From Burkholderiales bacterium (GTDB taxonomy: Bacteria; Pseudomonadota; Gammaproteobacteria; Burkholderiales; Nitrosomonadaceae), in contig JABTUQ010000002.1 of the NCBI GenBank assembly GCA_015075225.1, positions 248,001 to 312,000 of the forward strand: a DNA stretch of 64,000 nt. The letters run 5' to 3'. The translations under genes were made by a program, and so were the position numbers. This document shows, in pieces, positions 57,917 to 64,000 of this stretch; position 1 is the stretch's first letter; each line of letters starts with the position of its first letter. Under the pieces are notes generated by a model. That model ran no database searches. It was not told where the DNA came from and was given only the letters and a program-made list of their open reading frames with translations.

Positions 57917-58125
57917 TCGGAAATCTCCAGTGAATCAGGCAGGGATGGGGACGTGGCTATCATCGCACTAATTCAGCCATAACATTATCCTTTGGTACGC
58001 CGCCTCACCTGGTGCGTTACCGGATTGATCCATTATTTTGCCGTTGGCAGCGGCCGGAGCAATTGCGCGAACTACGCTTGAGTGACGTTGCGAACAGGGA
58101 GATGAGCGGAAGAAAAAACAAAAAT
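57917..58125. other. Intergenic upstream of REC-EAL gene
   Basis: About 210 bases between the divergent REC-EAL and PEP-CTERM genes; no distinct site seen apart from the PEP-CTERM promoter elements that follow. Confidence 0.3.
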
Positions 58126-58223
58126 TTGTCGAAAAATTTTACACTTCACTTCACTTCACTGGGGTAATTCCGTTTTTAATCACTGCTAATCAATAGCTTA
58201 TGTAAACAGGCATAAAAATTGCT
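58126..58223 (+). promoter_or_regulatory. Shared motif and sigma-54-like promoter of PEP-CTERM gene 2
   Basis: TTGTCGAAAAATTTTACA at 58126-58143 runs into an ACTTC tandem repeat (58143-58160, 3.6 units). AGGCATAAAAATTGCT at 58208-58223 has GG and GC ten bases apart, as in a sigma-54 -24/-12 element, about 100 bases before the ATG. PEP-CTERM genes of proteobacteria are known to have long upstream regions with a common site including a sigma-54 motif. Confidence 0.65.
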
Positions 58224-58326
58224 GTTTTATTTCTGCCAGGCGGTTTTTCGTAATTTGATTTCCCGGCAGAAGGTCACTAAACAGGTGACACTTGAAACGA
58301 TCTTGTAACCATATTGGAGTTATTGA

Positions 58327-58599
58327 ATGCGTAAATTCATCACAAGAACATCGCTGACCATTGCCGCTTTATTGTTCGCCATTCAGGGCCATGCTCAAAC
58401 AGTAAATCCCCCTTGCCCTGAAATACCAGGAATGCAATCTTTATGTAGTTATTGGGAAAACGTTAGCGTACCTATAATTATGGATGTAGGCGGGCCACCA
58501 ACCAATCAGGTTCCGGAGCCCACAACGCTTGCCCTGATGGGTCTCGGGCTGGCAGGTTTCGGTTTTTCCAGACGCAAGCGCAAAAACAAGGATCAATAG
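58327..58599 (+). CDS. Short PEP-CTERM protein
   Basis: 90 residues: signal peptide 1-23 (cut after GHA), a short Pro/Cys-containing mature part (two Cys in PPCPEIPGMQSLCSYW), then the sorting domain VPEPTTLALMGLGLAGFGFS with RRKRK. An exosortase/EpsH substrate; function unknown. Its small size leaves only about 45 residues after processing. Preceded by the sigma-54-like promoter. Confidence 0.9.
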   Translation: MRKFITRTSLTIAALLFAIQGHAQTVNPPCPEIPGMQSLCSYWENVSVPIIMDVGGPPTNQVPEPTTLALMGLGLAGFGFSRRKRKNKDQ

Positions 58600-58979
58600 C
58601 CAGATGAACCAGGAAAAACAGGCTGAACGCCGATTTTTCCTGTGATTTCCCGGTTTTGTAGTTTTCCCCGTGAATTTTTGCCCGATTGAATCTGGTGTGG
58701 TTCACGGTTATCTGTTCTTTCACCTGCATCATGCGCTCCGCAGTTATGTTGAGCTTCCACCATATTCCGCAATATCCCTGTCAATCAGTTTTTTCATTCC
58801 CGTTGCCGGGTTCTTTCACATCCTTGCATTTCCAGAATTGTAGCTGGCGAAAACCACCTCTGTTTTTTACAATCAGTGTTGTCGAAAAATTTTACAGTCT
58901 GCCGGGTTGGCATTGCGTGCTCGCCCGGTGGTAAGGTGAGGGTTGTCTGTCCACTGAATATTTTTACAGGAAGCAGAAG
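58600..58979 (+). promoter_or_regulatory. Region upstream of copA with another TTGTCGAAAAATTTTACA
   Basis: No gene seen. The 18-bp motif of the PEP-CTERM promoter recurs exactly at 58879-58896. A TTGGCATTGCGTGCTC stretch follows at 58907, sigma-54-like but wrongly spaced. No clear CueR palindrome was identified. Confidence 0.45.
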
Positions 58980-61467
58980 ATGAGCACATCAAACAGCAAT
59001 GGGGTTGGTATGACGGATACAACGGTGAGCCTGCCGATCGAGGGGATGACATGTGCAAGCTGTGTCGGCCGGGTGGAACATGCCTTGTCGAAGGTGGAGG
59101 GGGTGGGCGGGGTATCAGTCAATCTGGCGACCGAACGTGCCGAGGTGCGCCTTGCCAGTCCAGTTGACCGTATGGCGCTGATTCAGGCGATCCGCAAGAC
59201 GGGTTTTGATGTTCCTGCGGCAACTGCCGAGCTGGCTGTGGAAGGGATGACGTGTGCTTCATGTGTGGCGCGCCTTGAGCGTGTGCTGAAAGCGGTGCCA
59301 GGTGTGGAGGAGGCGGTTGTCAATCTGGCTACGGAGCGTGCCACGGTGCGGGGTGTGGCGGATATGAATGCGCTGGTTGAAGCGGTTGGGAAAGCGGGCT
59401 TTACCGGCAGGGCGGTGGATGCGGTAGCCCAACCTGACGAGGCTGCAGCCAAAAAGGATGCGGAATTGGCAAAACTCAAGCGTGACCTGATTTTTGCTGC
59501 GGTGCTGGCGCTGCCGGTATTCGTGATTGAAATGGGTTCGCACCTGATTCCCGGTATGCATGAATGGGTGATGTCCACCATTGGCATGCAGCACAGCTGG
59601 TATCTGCAATTTGTGCTGACGGCACTGGTGCTGGTTTTTCCGGGGCGGCTGTTTTACGCCAAAGGTTTCCCGGCGTTGTGGCATCTGGCGCCGGATATGA
59701 ATTCGCTTGTGGCGGTGGGTACATCCGCCGCGTTTGGTTATTCCGTGGTGGCCACCTTTCTGCCAGGTTTATTGCCTGCGGGGACGGTCAATGTCTATTT
59801 TGAAGCCGCTGCTGTCATCGTCGTGCTGATTCTGCTAGGGCGTTTTCTGGAGGCACGCGCCAAGGGGCGCACATCGGAAGCCATCCGGCGGCTGGCCCGC
59901 CTGCAGGTCAAGGTGGCGCATGTGGTACGTGATGGCCGTGTTGTGGATGTCCCGATCGGCGAGGTGGTTCTGGGGGATGTCGTAGAAGTCCGTCCTGGCG
60001 AGCGCATTCCGGTGGATGGAGAAGTGGCGGATGGGCGCAGCTTTGTTGATGAATCCATGATTACGGGCGAACCTGTGCCGGTTGAAAAAACGCCGGGTAG
60101 TCCGGTGGTGGGCGGCACGATCAACCAGACCGGTGCTTTTTCCCTGCGTGCCACTGCGGTGGGCGGACAAACCATGCTGGCGCAGATCATCCGGATGGTT
60201 GAACAGGCGCAGGGCTCCAAGTTGCCGATTCAGGCGATGGTGGACAAGGTGACATTATGGTTTGTGCCGGCCGTCATGCTGGCAGCTGTTATTACCTTCG
60301 CAGTCTGGCTGATTTCTGGACCGCCCCCTGCGCTGACTTTTGCGCTGGTGAATGCCGTGGCGGTACTGATTATTGCCTGCCCTTGTGCCATGGGCTGGCC
60401 ACACCGACCTCGATCATGGTCGGCATCGGCTGGGTGCCGAAATGGGGATTCTATTTCGTAAGGGAGAAGCGCTACAGCTGCTCAAGGATGCGGTGGTAGT
60501 GGCAGTGGACAAAACCGGTACGCTGACTGAAGGCCGCCCCGTGCTGACAGATCTGGAAATCGCGCCCGGCTTTGACCGCACGCTGGTGCTGGCACAGGTT
60601 GCAGCAGCAGAATCACGTTCAGAACACCCGATTGCCCGCGCTATTGTCGAAGCCGCTTTGCAGGAAGGGATAACGCTGCCTACCCTGACCGAATTTGCTT
60701 CAGTAACTGGCATGGGCGTGGATGCCGTGGTGGAGGGCATCAGCCTGAAAATAGGCGCGGATCGTTACATGCACGAGCTGGGAATTGATGTTGCCGATTT
60801 TGCTGAAACGGCCAGGCGGTTGGGGAATGAAGGAAAATCACCGCTGTATGCGGCGATTGATGGCCAACTGGCAGCGATTGTGGCTGTTGCCGATCCGGTC
60901 AAATCTGGTACGCCGGAAGCGATTGCGGCCTTGCACCAGATGGGTCTCAAGGTGGCCATGATTACCGGCGACAATGCACATACCGCACAGGTGATTGCCA
61001 GACGGCTGGGGATTGATGAAGTAATTGCGGAAGTGTTGCCGGCCGGCAAGGTGGAGGCGGTGCGTAATCTGAAGGTAGCCTACGGGCGCGTGGCGTTTAT
61101 TGGTGACGGAATCAACGATGCACCGGCGCTGGCCGAGGCGGATGTCGGGCTGGCGATTGGCACCGGCACCGATATTGCGATGGAATCCGCCGATGTGGTA
61201 TTGATGACTGGCAATCTGCAGGGTGTGCCCAATGCTATTGCACTCTCCAGGGCCACGATCCGCAACATTCGCCAGAACCTGTTCTGGGCATTTGCCTACA
61301 ATACCGCCCTGATTCCGCTGGCAGCCGGTGTGCTTTATCCTGCACTGGGTCTGCTGTTGTCACCGATTTTTGCTGCTGGTGCAATGGCGATGTCAAGCGT
61401 GTTCGTACTGGGCAATGCGCTGCGTTTGCGCCGGTTCAAGCCGCCTGCAGTGATTGCCGGGCACTGA
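58980..61467 (+). pseudogene. copA: Copper-translocating P1B-type ATPase, two one-base deletions
   Basis: About 829 residues when repaired. Two N-terminal heavy-metal domains each have GMTCASCV (~22 and ~91). Membrane helices follow, then actuator SMITGEP near 360, the metal site ACPCAMG (~466), DKTGTLT, HP locus [14 protein letters not shown] and [10 protein letters not shown]. The frame breaks near 60396 and 60431: both are GGCTGG where GGCCTGG would restore [19 protein letters not shown]. Identical base loss in the same context suggests base-calling error. Exports Cu(I) from the cytoplasm. Confidence 0.92.
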
Positions 61468-61505
61468 GAAAAAATGTTGATTCATCTTCATTCGACAGAA
61501 ATGTC

Positions 61506-62474
61506 ATGACTACCCCCCAACCTGCATCCAATCACGACCATGATGAAGCCAGCCATGATCATGCTGGCGATCATCAGGCGGGGCGCCATTATCACCACCA
61601 TAAACAGGTGGTTACGCGAACCAACGCGCGCCGGATTTCTCTTGTTTTCTTTTTGACTGCCGGTTATGCGCTGATTCAGGCGATTGGCGGCTGGTTGTCC
61701 GGTTCGCTGGCGCTGATTGCCGATTCTGGTCACATGGTTTCGGATGCGGCTGCACTTTTGCTGGCGCTGATTGCTTACCGGATTGCCGAGCGTCCGGCTG
61801 ATGGTACGAGAACCTACGGCTTCCACCGTGTTCGTGTGCTGGCGGCACTGGCTAATGGGGTGGCGTTGCTGTTGCTGGTGATCTGGGTCATCCGCGAGGC
61901 GATTGAGCGGATGCATGCGCCATCCCAAATTCTGGCGGGCCCGATGCTGGTGGTGGCGGTGATCGGGTTGGTGGTGAATGTTGCCGGAGCCTGTATTTTA
62001 TGGTCGGGCAGCAAGGGGGACAGCAATCTGCGCGGTGCTTTGCTGCATGTGCTTGGCGATTTGCTTGGCTCGGTGGCCGCGATTGCGGCTGCTGCCGGTA
62101 TTCTGCTGACGGGCTGGGTCGTGCTTGATCCACTCCTGTCGATATTCGTTGCCTTGTTGATCGTTCGCTCAGCCTGGGGGTTGGTCAGGGATGCTATTCA
62201 AGTGTTGTTGCAGGCGGTACCGCGCGGGCTGGATGCGCTGGCTGTGGAGATGGGGCTGGCTCAATTGTCGGAAATCGCGGAAGCCGGGCATTTTCATGCC
62301 TGGACTTTAGCGGATGATTCCATTATTGCAACAGTGCATGTCAGTCCGGCGTATGGCGTAGATCCACTGGCGCTGCCGCCATTGGTGTCATCATGGTTGC
62401 ACGAACACTACGCTATTGATCACGTTACTGTTCAGGTTGATCCACCCGGGCAACTGGATCGCGAACACCGGTAA
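61506..62474 (+). CDS. Cation diffusion facilitator (CzcD-like)
   Basis: 322 residues. His-rich N-terminus (HDHDEASHDHAGDHQ, HYHHH) and six membrane helices. Metal sites: SLALIADSGHMVSDA in helix 2 and LHVLGDLLGS in helix 5 (HxxxD and HxxxD). C-terminal cytoplasmic domain to the end (HVTVQVDP). Exports Zn/Co/Cd-type divalent ions by proton antiport. 38 bases after copA, likely one metal-export operon. Confidence 0.94.
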   Translation: MTTPQPASNHDHDEASHDHAGDHQAGRHYHHHKQVVTRTNARRISLVFFLTAGYALIQAIGGWLSGSLALIADSGHMVSDAAALLLALIAYRIAERPADGTRTYGFHRVRVLAALANGVALLLLVIWVIREAIERMHAPSQILAGPMLVVAVIGLVVNVAGACILWSGSKGDSNLRGALLHVLGDLLGSVAAIAAAAGILLTGWVVLDPLLSIFVALLIVRSAWGLVRDAIQVLLQAVPRGLDALAVEMGLAQLSEIAEAGHFHAWTLADDSIIATVHVSPAYGVDPLALPPLVSSWLHEHYAIDHVTVQVDPPGQLDREHR

Positions 62475-62780
62475 TTCCGCGAAAAAGATTGGGCGGACAG
62501 ATTCAATATCAATGAACCTTTCAGGGTATATTCCACTCTCATAATTGCTCCTGTTTATCTGTTTGGCGTGGCAGCTTTCTTCAATTTATTTTATCCCGGG
62601 GTGTTATTCGATGATGGTTGGGCTTGGTGCCGGTTTATGCTTGAAAGATAAAAAAGGAGGGGAAAAATATTCTTGATGAATGAATAGACCAGCTAAAGGC
62701 CGGCCGGGTTATGACGATAACAAAAATATGATGGTGCACTAGATTGACTTTTATATTTTTGATATTAAAGAAGAAATAAG
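62475..62780. other. Intergenic, nothing recognised
   Basis: About 300 AT-rich bases before the XRE gene; a GGCCGGCCGG cluster at 62699 and an AGGAGGGG purine run near 62657 are visible but no gene fits. Confidence 0.3.
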
Positions 62781-63068
62781 ATGAGACTTTTTAATGACAT
62801 ACCTAATCCCAAAGAAATTCGTCAGAAATTGGGTTTGAATCAGCAGGAATTCTGGAGCAAAGTGGGGGTAACCCAAAGTGGTGGTTCGCGCTATGAAAGT
62901 GGGCGCGAAATACCTAAAGCAGTAAGAGAGTTGTTGAGATTGGTTCATGTCGAGCATATCGATCTGACCAAAGTAAAGCGGGATGATCTTCTTGTCGCGG
63001 CCATGCTCAAAGCTCAATATCCCGATCTTTACAAGAATCTCAAGAAAGCAGTCAAGCAGTTGAAATAA
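62781..63068 (+). CDS. XRE-type DNA-binding protein
   Basis: 95 residues. Helix-turn-helix at residues ~10-50 (IRQKLGLNQQEFWSKVGVTQ, then SRYESGREIPKAV), of the Cro/C1 type, followed by a basic helical tail (KNLKKAVKQLK). Start follows AAGAAG. Could be a phage-like or antitoxin-like regulator, but no toxin gene is next to it. Confidence 0.8.
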   Translation: MRLFNDIPNPKEIRQKLGLNQQEFWSKVGVTQSGGSRYESGREIPKAVRELLRLVHVEHIDLTKVKRDDLLVAAMLKAQYPDLYKNLKKAVKQLK

Positions 63069-63095
63069 GATCGTTTCTTTAAAGAATTGCTATTC

Positions 63096-63956
63096 CTAAA
63101 CGGCAATTTTTACGGGTATGCCAAGTGCCCGGATTTTATCGGCGAAGGTTTCCATCCAGACTGGATCGGCTTTTGAAAGCGCAGGTGCTTCCGGTTGCAA
63201 AGCCGGACGGGCCAGGGTGTAGAGCAACACACCCTGTATCCGGGTGCCTTCCTGTAATAGTGTGCCAACAAAGCCGGTATAGGCATTCGTTTCCGCGGTA
63301 TTGGGATGAACACCATTCAGTTTGAATACGCAGGTTTGCAGCCAGGTGGGGCAGAGTGATGCGGCAGTCTGCAGATTTTCACGCATGCGTTGCAAATTTG
63401 CCCGGGTACTGTTGATACGCAGGCGCCCGGCTGGTGTCACGCTGTCCAGCTTGAACCAGATTTCGCCGTTGAGCCCGGCCATCCGGAGTAGTCCTTTCTG
63501 GACATGCGCCCGGTTAATCAGGCTGCCATTGGTAATGAGTACCAGCTTGAGTTCTTTTGGCAGAGGAAAATCAGCCTTGACCCTGCCGATCATTTCAATC
63601 ACTTGTTCAAATTCCCGTGCGCTGGTGGGTTCACCATTGCCGGACAAGGCAATGTCCTTAATGATCCTGGCTTCGGTCGGGACTCTTTTCTGCATGAAAT
63701 GGCCATATACCAGTTCATGCAGAAAAATACGCAATTCCTGTTCCAGTTTGATCAGATCAATGGCAGGGGCGGTGCCGCGCTTGAGATCGGGCACCTGACA
63801 GTAGATGCAGCGCCAGTTGCAGGCATTGTTGGGGTTGAGATTGATGCCAATGGAGACGCCGCCCGCACGGCGGGAAATGACGGGGTAAACATAGGTCATC
63901 CCGGCACTGTCGCGGCTGTGATCAGCCTGGCTTAATCGTTCGTCTGCAGGTGGCAA
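63096..63956 (-). CDS. Radical SAM protein
   Basis: 286 residues. Cluster motif CNWRCIYC (CxxxCxxC, ~46-53) after GGVSIGINLNPNN; SAM-contact GNGEPT (~110), LITNGS and WFKLDS follow. The open frame DHSRDSAGMTYVYPVISRRAGG is a recognisable family start, so ATG 63956 is used; ATG 63899 is possible. The reaction is unknown. Only 16 bases separate its start from a divergent queD-like start. Confidence 0.88.
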   Translation of the reverse strand: MPPADERLSQADHSRDSAGMTYVYPVISRRAGGVSIGINLNPNNACNWRCIYCQVPDLKRGTAPAIDLIKLEQELRIFLHELVYGHFMQKRVPTEARIIKDIALSGNGEPTSAREFEQVIEMIGRVKADFPLPKELKLVLITNGSLINRAHVQKGLLRMAGLNGEIWFKLDSVTPAGRLRINSTRANLQRMRENLQTAASLCPTWLQTCVFKLNGVHPNTAETNAYTGFVGTLLQEGTRIQGVLLYTLARPALQPEAPALSKADPVWMETFADKIRALGIPVKIAV

Positions 63957-63972
63957 TGCTATAATTCCCGGG

Positions 63973-64000
63973 ATGTTGATTACACGAAAATTCGAGTTTG
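63973..64000 (+). CDS. queD: Start of a QueD-like gene (partial)
   Basis: Nine codons are visible, MLITRKFEF, resembling the N-terminus of 6-carboxytetrahydropterin synthases in betaproteobacteria. TATAAT at 63960-63965 lies only 7 bases before the ATG, hinting at a leaderless transcript. Cut off by the window end, so the call is tentative. Confidence 0.4.

Noticed and set aside
58143..58160. ACTTC microsatellite as a phase-variation switch
   Set aside because: It lies within a promoter region with under four units; too short to claim slippage control.
62781..63068. Toxin-antitoxin pair with the XRE protein as antitoxin
   Set aside because: The neighbours are a CDF exporter and a convergent radical SAM gene; no small toxin-like frame was found.

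Overview
The window looks like a chromosomal stretch of a betaproteobacterium close to Nitrosomonas (Nitrosomonadaceae). The reasons are a base composition near 50% GC by eye, two PEP-CTERM proteins, a di-heme cytochrome c peroxidase, a GH57-rich glycogen cluster and several IS families. The genus is inferred from gene content; no database was searched.

Layout. 1-962: 3' part of lpdA. 1.3-9.6 kb: a potassium-uptake locus kdpF-(small ORF)-kdpA-kdpC-kdpB-kdpD-kdpE, with C before B. 9.7-12.2 kb: an outer-membrane porin with an IS3-family element just upstream. 12.2-13.8 kb: a SufR-like regulator divergent from two small membrane proteins. 13.9-16.9 kb: rpe-gph-trpE (minus strand). 17.0-22.3 kb: pepP, a DUF3617 gene bracketed by two inverted copies of a MITE-like repeat, a cytochrome c peroxidase and transaldolase. 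22.6-24.6 kb: an IS630 element with an IS5-family element nested inside it. 24.6-31.2 kb: an SBF-type transporter, a LysR regulator and a four-gene operon DUF1852 (MesX) - core methionine synthase (MesD) - flavin reductase - MetF/MetV-like protein. This is the most interesting system in the window: an oxygen-dependent methionine synthesis module with two redox partners whose role is open. 31.5-36.4 kb: lipoprotein, lysC, tRNA-Ser(GCU), arsI-arsR, a gene-poor stretch and a second IS5 copy. 36.5-42.6 kb: phoB with its own Pho box, rnk, glpK, pgsA, ttcA and a DUF411/cytochrome c pair. 42.7-53.1 kb: glycogen metabolism (glgC, two GH57 enzymes and a GH63-like enzyme on minus; glgB divergent). 53.6-58.6 kb: two PEP-CTERM genes (the first split by a second IS3 copy), a decayed DUF559 element, a 19-bp tandem array and a REC-EAL protein. 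58.9-62.5 kb: copper ATPase and a CDF metal exporter. The end holds an XRE regulator, a radical SAM protein and the first codons of a queD-like gene.

Many conserved genes carry reading-frame breaks: kdpD, gph, lysC (three sites), copA (two sites) and the first PEP-CTERM gene have small indels, and glpK has an in-frame TAA. The duplicate IS copies differ mainly by one-base losses, often in short homopolymers. Much of this may be sequencing error rather than real decay, so frameshifted housekeeping genes are described here as probably functional.

Regulation visible in the sequence: a near-consensus Pho box before phoB; a sigma-54-like element plus a shared upstream motif before the PEP-CTERM genes; palindromes near the LysR/MesX promoters; and an AT-rich palindrome before arsI.
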